Assembly: GCF_003369915.1 (NCBI RefSeq)
Contig: NW_022881603.1
Coordinates: 32,981,522-33,045,521, forward strand
Length of the DNA stretch: 64,000 nucleotides
DNA from: Drosophila miranda
Lineage: Eukaryota; Arthropoda; Insecta; Diptera; Drosophilidae
Reading direction: 5' to 3'
The notes under the pieces were generated by a model that was not told where the DNA came from, did not search any database, and saw only the letters and a list, made by a program, of their open reading frames with translations. The position numbers and the translations under genes are program-made. Position 1 is the stretch's first letter. Each line of letters starts with the position of its first letter. Below are positions 53,353 to 64,000 of this stretch, one piece after another.

Positions 53353-56300
53353 TGTTTAGCTATTAAGCGTTTTTAACAACTGTTGCAATTTGAAGTTAAT
53401 GAAAGTCGAGAGGCTGTTTATAATTCACAATTTATTTGCATATGTAAACCAACTTATCGCGTATGTACATATGGGGATGATTGGGGCGAACGATTGAGCG
53501 AGAGCGTATGATAGCCCGAGAGCGTTAGAGCTGCTCGGGGACGCTGTTAAGCCGAGTCCGAGAGATTGCGACATAAGGAGACGAAAGCAAATGATCTTTG
53601 CAGTGGGGGCATTGGAAACGACAACACCAAAATGCATTTCCTTTGGGCCGCACCACTGGCAATAATTTAAAATATTTAAGCTGCTTGACCCGACAATTAT
53701 TATCTTGTATATATATATATCTCGATCCTGATACCTACACATCCTGGGATGACAAACATTTTCTCAATTTATAATATCCTTTTCCATAGGGTATGAAAAT
53801 TATTGTTGTCAAACGGGTTTTACAACGAATTCCTAGTTTTTGATCTTCTGTCGAATATTCCCAGCTACATAGAACATTTAGCCATGCCCACATAATTTTA
53901 TACGATTGATGAATCAAGTTTCTACTTGATTGGTTGATTTTTAACTCTTGCTTTTGTTGGATTTAGTCTAAAAAAAAGGTTTTAGCGAAGAAGGTCAAAT
54001 AAAAAAAAAACTTAATAAGACGTAAGAGAAAAATCGTTCCTTTTGCTCAATTTTGATATTCCTTTGAATAATGCTGAGTAACTCAGACTCTCAGCCTTGC
54101 CCACTAAAATTTATCCGATTAAGGAATCAATTTTCTACTGGACTGGGTTATTTTAAATTCTCCTTATTTTGCATTTTGTATTAAATAAGGTTTAAACGAA
54201 TAAACTCAAGGCACAATAACGTAATTTTGTACGGAAAGAAACGTAGTGTAGTGGAAACCGACCATAAAGAGTACCCCTATTACCACTATTGATACTATCG
54301 ATGTTTGCGTCAATCGATGGACCGAAAAGATGATCGCCTTTGAATTAATGGAAGAAATAAAATTAAGCCCAAATAACGGAAGCCTGTGAACAAAATAAAG
54401 CCTTTCAACTCTTTAAAAAAAAATAAAATGCTTAATGGTGGTGTTAGAGTGGTGTTTTTATGATAATTTGAATTTAAATTCAAAAGGATAGGATTTTTTG
54501 GGTTAGTTTAGTTTATTTTGTATGCATATTGTATAATTTGTGTTATTACGCTTATCATAAATAAATAAATAAAATTATACTCTTTATTCACAATATATGT
54601 AGTGTAACGAACCAGCTTTTTGGTTCGCTTGAGTTTGCTGGGCTCGCTCAGCGGTCGGCCGATTCGTCGCAACGTATTTTTATTGTTGCCCCCAACGACA
54701 AATGATAAGACCTTCCTTTTCTTTAATCGAATTTCTCTTTATTCGTAATTATATTAGGACTTAGGGCTAGATGCTACAATTTAACTTATCTATGGATCTC
54801 CACCACGCGTGGGCTCTCGTCGGGTGTGGCAGCGTTGAGGCTAATGATTGGGGCAATTTGACCTCCGCTATTGCTTTGGCCCGCCACGCAAATCCGCACT
54901 CTACGTCTCGCACTCCCCTCTTAGCTTCCGCCGGCAACTGTGGATCACCTCTTAACTTAGACTCACTCTGGGGGCAGGCGGGGCCTGTCTTCCTGTTGCT
55001 ATTCACTTCACTGCACTTCTTCGAACCGTACCGGGTATCACTCTTACGTTTCGGCGGGGTTTCAACGTGCGCGCGCGATCTTTTTTCCCGGAAGTAAAAT
55101 ACAAAGAAGATAATGAGACCAAAAAAAAAAAAAAAAAAAAAATACTGAAGTAATCGATGCCCTGTTCTGAGACAATTTATACACAACGAAAGCCGCTTGG
55201 CTTCTTTATGGCGATTTGTGGGGGACAGCGCTTTAAACTTCTGGCAGTGCTGGACCTCGTGAGCACCATCGTTGCACAGCGCGCAGCGTGCTACGGTTTG
55301 GTTCGTTGTAACCAATGTGGACCTAGAATTATTATGCTTTCTACTTCAGCCCACCTGATTGCTCAACGCATAGCTTGCCATAGAAAAGTCCATCGTCTCC
55401 AATGATTCCCACGACGGAATTAAGTTTGCGAATGCGGGGTCGTTGAATCGTTCCTCCCACTTCTCTTGGCTCGATGGATCCAGTTTTCGGAGAATTTCCT
55501 GCACGACGATGCATCCTGCGATCTGCTCAGTGGTGCCCAAACGCTGGAGCGCGCGCATATGTGAATTGAACTTGTCTGAAAGCTCCCGAAGCATGACCAC
55601 TGACCCAGGTTCCACAGCCTGGAGCGCCAAGATCTCATTGATGTGTGCCTGAAAGACCAATCGCCGATTATTGAATCTGTTTTCCAACAAATCTAATGCC
55701 ACAGCATAATTGCCATCTGAGATTTCCAGCGCCCGAACAGTCTCCAATGCCAAATCCCGCAGACAGGAACGCAAATGCTGGAGCTTTTCTATGTTTGTTA
55801 AGTCCGGATGAATAAAAGTCCGTCCAGTTCGCATACCCGCCGCTAAACGTCGGCAATTCTATAGGAGGCAGGGATGGTACTTGTCTACGGTGAGGTAGAA
55901 ATTGCGAGCCGGCAAACTCAACCGTAGTATTTCCTCCAGCCAAGGTAGAATGAAACGGCATGCGGCCGCTACTCTTAGCCATTTCCCTCATAATCGCCGC
56001 CTTCAGCGAGCTTGCAAGTGACTCAAAAATGTCACACAAACCACTGTGAATTTCGCTTCGATCCAATTCCTCAAGCTCGCCGTGAAACATCTCAAATTTG
56101 CTGATCAACTTCTCGACTTGCTCTTGCTTTACCACGAGCATGTAGTAGTCACAGTCTGACGACTCATTCTGCCAAGCGGTAGCTAACCTTTTCATTTTCT
56201 CGCATAATTCCGTTGACTTAAGCTTCAAAAAAGACACCCTGTTTTGCTCACTAGTCATTGGAATTTCGTTAGCAGCATTAATTTCCATGGTAGCGGCAGC

Positions 56301-56651
56301 GTTAGCAGAAAGACCAACGTCTCTAGCGGGAAGATGATCGCAAAGAGTAACACGAGCAATAGACGACAAGAACCGAGCCCAGCAAGCGAACAGCTATGTA
56401 CGAACTGTATATACAAAGGCGACCGGTGTAAGAAATGTTTCTTGCGGGAAGATGACCGAAAAGAGAAGCGCAAGCCAACAGCTCCGTGCACTACCGAATA
56501 TGCAGGGGAGGCCGGTGTATATATGTATGGATAACTTATGTGGTCGATGACACTGGTTGAGATGGCAATTAGTTAAGATCTTTGAATGCTATATTAGTTT
56601 GTGATTGCACTGATGGATTATTTATTGCACAATCACGTCGGGGTCACCAAA
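53353..56651 (-). mobile_element. composite BEL-type unit 1 of a tandem array
   Basis: The unit runs from TGTTTAGCTATTAAGCGTTT (left end of the LTR) to ACGTCGGGGTCACCAAA, the likely primer-binding region at the LTR edge of the next copy. Components left to right: LTR portion (two internal deletions relative to the others), satellite-like monomers (53780-54230), a segment of a second retroelement (54603-55116), an A run, BEL gag remnants (55141-56369) and the leader. Length about 3.3 kb. Confidence 0.75.
55141..56369 (-). pseudogene. BEL/Pao-type gag, defective (unit 1)
   Basis: The N-terminal part starts MSSIARVTLCDHLPARDVGL at 56369 and contains KSTELCEKMKRLATAWQNES and PPIELPTFSGGYANWTDFYS, as in BEL/Pao capsid precursors. 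A deletion and frameshift after that lead to the next frame, HPDLTNIEKLQHLRSCLRDL and FNNRRLVFQAHINEILALQA, to 55346. The zinc-knuckle part (CALCNDGAHEVQHCQKFKAL, CINCLRTGHR) reaches the A/T run near 55140, where the gag is cut off. No protease or polymerase follows. Confidence 0.8.
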
Positions 56652-59600
56652 TGTTTAGCTATTAAGCGTTTTTAACAACTGTTGCAATATGAAGTTAATG
56701 AAAGTCGAGAGGCTGTTTATAATTCACAATTTATTTGCATATGTAAACCAACTTATCGCGTATGTACATATGGGGATGATTGGGGCGAACGATTGATGCG
56801 AGGATGTTAGTCTAATAGCAGCGACGATTAGCTCAAGACTGCCCATGCAAGGGCTGACGGGCCAAATTGCCGGGCCCTATGCAGCAAGCTTAGACGCGAG
56901 CGAGAGCGTATGATAGCCCGAGAGCGTTAGAGCTGCTCGGCGACGCTGTTAAGCCGAGTCCGAGAGATTGCGACATAAGGAGAAGAAAGAATTCCGCTGC
57001 ACGCGCATATGCGGTAGCAAATGATCTTTGCAGTGGGGGCATTGGAAACGACAACACCAAAATGCATTTCCTTTGGGCCGCACCACTGGCAATAATTTAA
57101 AATATTTAAGCTGCTTGACCCGACAATTATTATCTTGTATATATATATATCTCGATCCTGATACCTACACATCCTGGGATGACAAACATTTTCTCAATTT
57201 ATAATATCCTTTTCCATAGGGTATGAAAATTATTGTTGTCAAACGGGTTTTACAACGAATTCCTAGTTTTTGATCTTCTGTCGAATATTCCCAGCTACAT
57301 AGAACATTTAGCCATGCCCACATAATTTTATACGATTGATGAATCAATTTTCTACTTGATTGGTTGATTTTTAACTCTTGCTTTTGTTGGATTTAGTCTA
57401 AAAAAAAGGTTTTAGCGAAGAAGGTCAAATAAAAAAAAAACTTAATAAGACGTAAGAGAAAAATCGTTCCTTTTGCTCAATTTTGATATTCCTTTGAATA
57501 ATGCTGAGTAACTCAGACTCTCAGCCTTGCCCACTAAAATTTATCCGATTAAGGAATCAATTTTCTACTGGACTGGGTTATTTTAAATTCTCCTTATTTT
57601 GCATTTTGTATTAAATAAGGTTTAAACGAATAAACTCAAGGCACAATAACGTAATTTTGTACGGAAAGAAACGTAGTGTAGTGGAAACCGACCATAAAGA
57701 GTACCCCTATTACCACTATTGATACTATCGATGTTTGCGTCAATCGATGGACCGAAAAGATGATCGCCTTTGAATTAATGGAAGAAATAAAATTAAGCCC
57801 AAATAACGGAAGCCTGTGAACAAAATAAAGCCTTTCAACTCTTTAAAAAAAAATAAAATGCTTAATGGTGGTGTTAGAGTGGTGTTTTTATGATAATTTG
57901 AATTTAAATTCAAAAGGATAGGATTTTTTGGGTTAGTTTAGTTTATTTTGTATGCATATTGTATAATTTGTGTTATTACGCTTATCATAAATAAATAAAT
58001 AAAATTATACTCTTTATTCACAATATATGTAGTGTAACGAACCAGCTTTTTGGTTCGCTTGAGTTTGCTGGGCTCGCTCAGCGGTCGGCCGATTCGTCGC
58101 AACGTATTTTTATTGTTGCCCCCAACGACAAATGATAAGACCTTCCTTTTCTTTAATCGAATTTCTCTTTATTCGTAATTATATTAGGACTTAGGGCTAG
58201 ATGCTACAATTTAACTTATCTATGGATCTCCACCACGCGTGGGCTCTCGTCGGGTGTGGCAGCGTTGAGGCTAATGATTGGGGCAATTTGACCTCCGCTA
58301 TTGCTTTGGCCCGCCACGCAAATCCGCACTCTACGTCTCGCACTCCCCTCTTAGCTTCCGCCGGCAACTGTGGATCACCTCTTAACTTAGACTCACTCTG
58401 GGGGCAGGCGGGGCCTGTCTTCCTGTTGCTATTCACTTCACTGCACTTCTTCGAACCGTACCGGGTATCACTCTTACGTTTCGGCGGGGTTTCAACGTGC
58501 GCGCGCGATCTTTTTTCCCGGAAGTAAAATACAAAGAAGATAATGAGACCAAAAAAAAAAAAAAAAAAAAAACTAAAGTAATCGATGCCCTGTTCTGAGA
58601 CAATTTATACACAACGAAAGCCGCTTGGCTTCTTTATGGCGATTTGTGGGGGACAGCGCTTTAAACTTCTGGCAGTGCTGGACCTCGTGAGCACCATCGT
58701 TGCACAGCGCGCAGCGTGCTACGGTTTGGTTCGTTGTAACCAATGTGGACCTAGAATTATTATGCTTTCTACTTCAGCCCACCTGATTGCTCAACGCATA
58801 GCTTGCCATAGAAAAGTCCATCGTCTCCAATGATTCCCACGACGGAATTAAGTTTGCGAATGCGGGGTCGTTGAATCGTTCCTCCCACTTCTCTTGGCTC
58901 GATGGATCCAGTTTTCGGAGAATTTCCTGCACGACGATGCATCCTGCGATCTGCTCAGTGGTGCCCAAACGCTGGAGCGCGCGCATATGTGAATTGAACT
59001 TGTCTGAAAGCTCCCGAAGCATGACCACTGACCCAGGTTCCACAGCCTGGAGCGCCAAGATCTCATTGATGTGTGCCTGAAAGACCAATCGCCGATTATT
59101 GAATCTGTTTTCCAACAAATCTAATGCCACAGCATAATTGCCATCTGAGATTTCCAGCGACCGAACAGTCTCCAATGCCAAATCCCGCAGACAGGAACGC
59201 AAATGCTGGAGCTTTTCTATGTTTGTTAAGTCCGGATGAATAAAAGTCCGTCCAGTTCGCATACCCGCCGCTAAACGCCGGCAATTCTATAGGAGGCAGG
59301 GATGGTACTTGTCTACGGTGAGGTAGAAATTGCGAGCCGGCAAACTCAACCGTAGTATTTCCTCCAGCCAAGGTAGAATGAAACGGCATGCGGCCGCTAC
59401 TCTTAGCCATTTCCCTCATAATCGCCGCCTTCAGCGAGCTTGCAAGTGACTCAAAAATGTCACACAAACCACTGTGAATTTCGCTTCGATCCAATTCCTC
59501 AAGCTCGCCGTGAAACATCTCAAATTTGCTGATCAACTTCTCGACTTGCTCTTGCTTTACCACGAGCATGTAGTAGTCACAGTCTGACGACTCATTCTGC

Positions 59601-60003
59601 CAAGCGGTAGCTAACCTTTTCATTTTCTCGCATAATTCCGTTGACTTAAGCTTCAAAAAAGACACCCTGTTTTGCTCACTAGTCATTGGAATTTCGTTAG
59701 CAGCATTAATTTCCATGGTAGCGGCAGCGTTAGCAGAAAGACCAACGTCTCTAGCGGGAAGATGATCGCAAAGAGTAACACGAGCAATAGACGATGACAA
59801 GAACCGAGCCCAGCAAGCGAACAGCTATGTACGAACTGTATATACAAAGGCGACCGGTGTAGGCCGGTGTATATATGTATGGATAACTTATGTGGTCGAT
59901 GACACTGGTTGAGATGGCAATTAGTTAAGATCTTTGAATGCTATATTAGTTTGTGATTGCACTGATGGATTATTTATTGCACAATCACGTCGGGGTCACC
60001 AAA
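56652..60003 (-). mobile_element. composite BEL-type unit 2 of the tandem array
   Basis: The same order and nearly the same sequence as unit 1. It differs by an extra segment of about 105 bp in the LTR part (GATGCGAGGATGTTAGTC... to TAGACGCGAG), a further insertion of about 24 bp near 56990, and a deletion of about 84 bp in the leader near 59863, where unit 1 has GAAATGTTTCTTGCGGG. The gag fragments are almost identical between units 1 and 2. Confidence 0.75.
58580..59800 (-). pseudogene. BEL/Pao-type gag, defective (unit 2)
   Basis: The same gag remnant with the same internal deletion and the same truncation at the A run. Only a handful of residues differ from unit 1 (e.g. an extra Ser at the N-terminus, ALEIS versus SLEIS). 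Shared defects imply copying of an already dead unit. Confidence 0.8.
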
Positions 60004-61860
60004 TGTTTAGCTATTAAGCGTTTTTAACAACTGTTGCAATTTGAAGTTAATGAAAGTCGAGAGGCTGTTTATAATTCACAATTTATTTGCATATGTAAAC
60101 CAACTTATCGCGTATGTACATATGGGGATGATTGGGGCGAACGATTGATGCGAGGATGTTAGTCTAATAGCAGCGACGATTAGCTCAAGACTGCCCATGC
60201 AAGGGCTGACGGGCCAAATTGCCGGGCCCTATGCAGCAAGCTTAGACGCGAGCGAGAGCGTATGATAGCCCGAGAGCGTTAGAGCTGCTCGGCGACGCTG
60301 TTAAGCCGAGTCCGAGAGATTGCGACATAAGGAGAAGAAAGAATTCCGCTGCACGCGCATATGCGGTAGCAAATGATCTTTGCAGTGGGGGCATTGGAAA
60401 CGACAACACCAAAATGCATTTCCTTTGGGCCGCACCACTGGCAATAATTTAAAATATTTAAGCTGCTTGACCCGACAATTATTATCTTGTATATATATAT
60501 ATCTCGATCCTGATACCTACACATCCTGGGATGACAAACATTTTCTCAATTTAAAATATCCTTTTCCATAGGGTATGAAAATTATTGTTGTCAAACGGGT
60601 TTTACAACGAATTCCTAGTTTTTGATCTTCCGTCAAATATTCCCAGCAACATAGAACATTAAGCCATGCCCACATAATTTTATACGATTGATGAATAAAT
60701 TTTCTACTTGATTAGTTGATTTTTAACTCTTGCTTTTGTTGGATTTAGTCTAAAAAAAAGGTTTTAGCGAAGAAGGTCAAATAAAAAAAAAACTTAATAA
60801 GACGTAAGAGAAAAATCGTTCCTTTTGCTCAATTTTGATATTCCGTTGAATAATGCTGAGTAACTCAGACTCTCAGCCTTGCCCACTAAAATTTATCCGA
60901 TTAAGGAATCAATTTTCTACTGGACTGGGTTATTTTAAATTCTCCTTATTTTGCATTTTGTATTAAATAAGGTTTAAACGAATAAACTCAAGGCACAATA
61001 ACGTAATTTTGTACGGAAAGAAACGTAGTGTAGTGGAAACCGACCATAAAGAGTACCCCTATTACCACTATTGATACTATCGATGTTTGCGTCAATCGAT
61101 GGACCGAAAAGATGATCGCCTTTGAATTAATGGAAGAAATAAAATTAAGCCCAAAAAACGGAAGCCTGTGAACAAAATAAAGCCTTTCAACTCTTAAAAA
61201 AAAAATAAAATGCTTAATGGTGGTGTTAGAGTTATTTTTATGATAATTTGAATTTAAATTCAAAAGGATAGGATTTTTTGGGTTAGTTTAGTTTATTTTG
61301 TATGCATATTGTATAATTTGTGTTATTACGCTTATCATAAATAAATAAATAAAATTATACTCTTTATTCACAATATATGTAGTGTAACGAACCAGCTTTT
61401 TGGTTCGCTTGAGTGTGCTGGGCTCGCTCAGCGGTCGGCCGATTCGTCGCAACGTATTTTTATTGTTGCCCCCAACGACAAATGATAAGACCTTCCTTTT
61501 CTTTAATCGAATTTCTCTTTATTCGTAATTATATTAGGACTTAGGGCTAGATGCTACAATTTAACTTATCTATGGATCTCCACCAAGCGTGGGCTCTCGT
61601 CGGGTGTGGCAGCGTTGAGGCTAATGATTGGGGCAATTTAACCTCCGCTATTGCTTTGGCCCGCCACGCAAATCCGCACTCTACGTCTCGCACTCCCCTC
61701 TTAGCTTCCGCCGGCAACTGTGGATCACCTCTTAACTTAGACTCACTCTGGGGGCAGGCGGGGCCTGTCTTCCTGTTGCTATTCACTTCACTGCACTTCT
61801 TCGAACCGTACCGGGTATCACTCTTACGTTTCGGCGGGGTTTCAAAGTGCGCGCGCGATC
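60004..61860 (-). mobile_element. composite unit 3, partial, joined to a GC-rich element
   Basis: The LTR part, the satellite-like monomers and the second-retroelement segment are present. At about 61855-61860 the sequence departs from units 1 and 2: instead of TTTTTTCCCGGAAG it continues ACTTCTCCACTTCTCCGCC into the GC-rich element. No gag follows. Confidence 0.7.
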
Positions 61861-64000
61861 ACTTCTCCACTTCTCCACTTCTCCGCCGCCTCCTTTTATA
61901 GCCCCTTGACGGGCCCCATCTCGGCGTTGGTAGTTTTCCATCGCCGTCTCCTGGTTTCCACGGCCTTCGTAACGGGGCCTGGCCGGTGGCGTGATCCCAT
62001 GCCCTTATTTGGTCATGCGTCGGATCGCTGCCGGCCCGCTCCCGCCGTCTCCTCTGCCTCTCGCGTTTCTCTCTCTCCGAGAGCGGGACACTTCTCCTCT
62101 CGGGGCCCTTGGCCTCTTCGCCGCATCCGGATATCCGTGGGTATCTGGGGTGACCTTCGCCTTATCCAGCCAGCCATCAGCCTTTATCCGACCGTCCCAC
62201 CGCCTTTATCCGGCTATGCTTTGGTCGAATTCGGCCTGTGGGAACCGCGGTTCCTCACGCCCCCCTCTTTCTTCCCGCAGCGGAATACTCCCGTTTTCCG
62301 CGACCTTGCGACGGAGTGTGCTTTCCCCATTCAAACGGCCCCATTTTAAGCGCGCTCCTTACTGCATCTGGGATCACGGGCGCCCTGGCGCCCTCTGCCG
62401 CCTTTGCTCGGGCGGCGCTGCCAGCCCTTGCAATTTTCTGGCTGGGGCCGAATCCCGCCTATCGATAAGGTGTAGGGGCGTTTAGGCGATCCACTCGATA
62501 TTTCTCCCCAGTAAGTATTCCACTTCTTTCTTTTTCGTCTTCTCTTTATTCACTTTCTTCCCGCGTGTTTCGCCCTTGTTTTTTCCCCCCTTTTTTTTCC
62601 TCGTTCCCTTTTGCTCTTTTTTTTCCTACTTTTGTTCGCGGAACACCTCCGTGCGTGTGGCCGACATCGCAATGCGGTACCGGGTACCCCGCTCACTCAC
62701 CAGCTTTTTCACCCTCCTACCCACGAGGCCAATCTGGGTCTGCGCGCGGACCACCGCCGCCGGCCACTCCTCCCGCGGGATCGCCGTCCAGTGGCTGCCG
62801 GTGCCGAGCTCTGCCGTTGCAGGGCCGGCCGCTTCGGTCCTGCACGGGGCCCCGGGCAGGAGGCCTGCCGCTTCAGAGCCGGGCGCTCGGCCGCCGTCGA
62901 CCTCTCCGGTGCGGGCCACACCCACGGTCCGCGCTCCCACGCCCCGACTTCCGCGAGTTCCACCTTCGTCGGTGCTGTCGCCGCCGTCGCTGCTGCCTCG
63001 GCCGTCGCTGTCTGGACCGCCGTCGTCGTTTCCGCGGTGTGCGTCCCGGCTGCCGCCGTCGCCGCCTCTGCCGTTCGCGTCGCCGCCTCCGCCGTCGCCG
63101 TGTCTGCCGCTGCCTCGGCCGTCGCCGTCTGGACCGCCGTCGCCGTCTGGGCTGCCGTCGCCATTTCCGCGGCCTGCGTCTCTGCTGTCACCTTCGCCGC
63201 TTCTGCAGTCCGCGTCGCTGCCTCCGCCGTCGCCATTGCTGCCTCTGAGGTCGTGGGGGCGGGTCCGGGGTCCCTCCTCCGCGGGTCCCCGTTGTTGCTG
63301 CCGCGTGGACTCTCCTCCCACACCCGGGCGCCGGCCTCTGGCTGGGCTTCGCTCGGGGCGGGCCCCGAGGCCCACGTGATGTGCAGGGTCTGGTGGTGCC
63401 ACACCATCACCTGGCGCACGGCGGTCCGCACCTCCTGCGATACGTACGGTCACATTACGGCCGCCTCCGGTCCCCTCCACTGTGGTTGCTGCTGCCACTG
63501 CTCCTGCCCCTGCTGCTGGTGATGCGGCTGCTGGTGCTGCTGCTGCTGCTGCTGCTGGTACTGCTGGTGCTGCTCCTCCTCGGCCTGCGGCTGCCGCCTC
63601 TCGGGGCCCTCGTCATCCTCGGCCGGTGGCGTAGGCTGCCACAGCTCGCCCTCCTCCTCCTCGGCCTGCTGCAGCCGCCGCTGCCACTCGGCCTCGGGGT
63701 TCGTAGCCTGCTTGCCCGTGGCCTGGGGCTGCGCCCCCTCGGTCTCCGCCTCGTCGGTCCGGGGCTGCATCGGCGGCAGCACCACCCGGAATGGTGGGGG
63801 TGGCGGCGCCTCGTCGCTCTCTTGGCCGTGCTCCTCCGTACTGGCGGCTCTTTCCGCCTGTCGCCGCCGCGCCTCCATCCGCTCGTCCCTCCGCCGCCTG
63901 ATCGCCCGCGCCGCCTCTAGCACTCGGTGCATCCGGCGCGTCTCCTCCGGCGTCGCCTCCTGAAATCTCCGCCTCACCGCCTCGATTTTGTCGCGCAGGG
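61383..64000 (-). mobile_element. GC-rich retroelement fragment, continues beyond the window
   Basis: It begins TGTAACGAACCAGC, the same 5' segment found in units 1 and 2. A promoter-like TTTTATAG lies at 61893 and a C/T-rich leader ends near 62640. Between 62640 and 64000, base composition is strongly GC-rich. The minus strand has a long frame (63977 to 62709, interrupted by a single TGA at 63450-63452) rich in Arg/Glu/Gln: RRMHRVLEAARAIRRRRDER, Gln tracts and Ala-Thr-Glu repeats (SEAAMATAEAATRTAEAAK). This resembles the charged gag of long-LTR gypsy-type elements, but no catalytic motif is present and I cannot name the family. Confidence 0.5.

Noticed and set aside
62565..63522. Plus-strand Arg/Pro-rich frames in the GC-rich element
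   Set aside because: Overlapping frames in all phases of a GC-rich repeat; no motif. The minus frame is more protein-like, though also uncertain.
1..64000. tRNA and rRNA genes
   Set aside because: I looked for cloverleaf B-box patterns and rRNA-like blocks and found nothing I could support.

Overview
The window is Drosophila DNA: compact GT-AG introns, CAG-rich coding, several transposon families, and an array of recognisable fly genes. The gene set (NaCP60E, RpL41, a Tpc2-like carrier, an Ance-family gene, NKAIN) belongs, as far as I recall, to D. melanogaster polytene region 60E, i.e. Muller element C. The repeats (about 1.1-kb DINE-1/Helitron-like elements, a LOA/TRIM-like LINE) fit the obscura group. 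Several genes carry inactivating lesions beside intact neighbours, and the right end is packed with tandem retroelement debris. My best inference is a degenerating neo-Y copy of Muller C such as that of D. miranda; the sequence alone cannot prove this.

Layout. 1-4.5 kb: DINE-1-like elements and featureless AT-rich DNA. 4.87-37.14 kb, minus strand: NaCP60E (DSC1), a four-domain voltage-gated cation channel, which I resolve into 27 coding exons with consistent phase. Its long introns contain nested genes: RpL41 (21.4 kb, plus) in the intron between exons 2 and 3, and a broken Tpc2-like mitochondrial carrier (24.6 kb, plus) and a secreted Gly-rich protein (25.9-27.1 kb, minus) in the first coding intron. 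The first intron also holds a full-length LOA-type LINE with a 12-bp target-site duplication, a truncated jockey-like insertion with its own 12-bp duplication, and three diverged copies of a local repeat.

41.4-43.5 kb, plus: an Ance-family (catalytically dead ACE-like) gene with two in-frame stops. 44.1-49.8 kb, minus: NKAIN, a four-TM Na/K-ATPase beta-interacting protein, with a DINE-like element in its last intron. 50-53 kb: little coding signal, apart from a possible small gene remnant and a 27-bp minisatellite.

53.35-64 kb: a tandem array of a composite unit of about 3.3 kb (BEL/Pao-type LTR, satellite-like monomers, a piece of another retroelement, defective BEL gag), two full units and part of a third. 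The third runs into a GC-rich retroelement that continues past the window edge.

The genes do not form one pathway. NaCP60E and NKAIN both concern membrane excitability or ion transport; RpL41 is a constitutive ribosomal gene. The unifying theme is decay: nonsense codons, frameshifts at C/G runs, splice donors GA or GC at position +2, and transposon accumulation. Frameshifts at homopolymers could be sequencing errors; the nonsense and splice-site changes are less easily explained that way.
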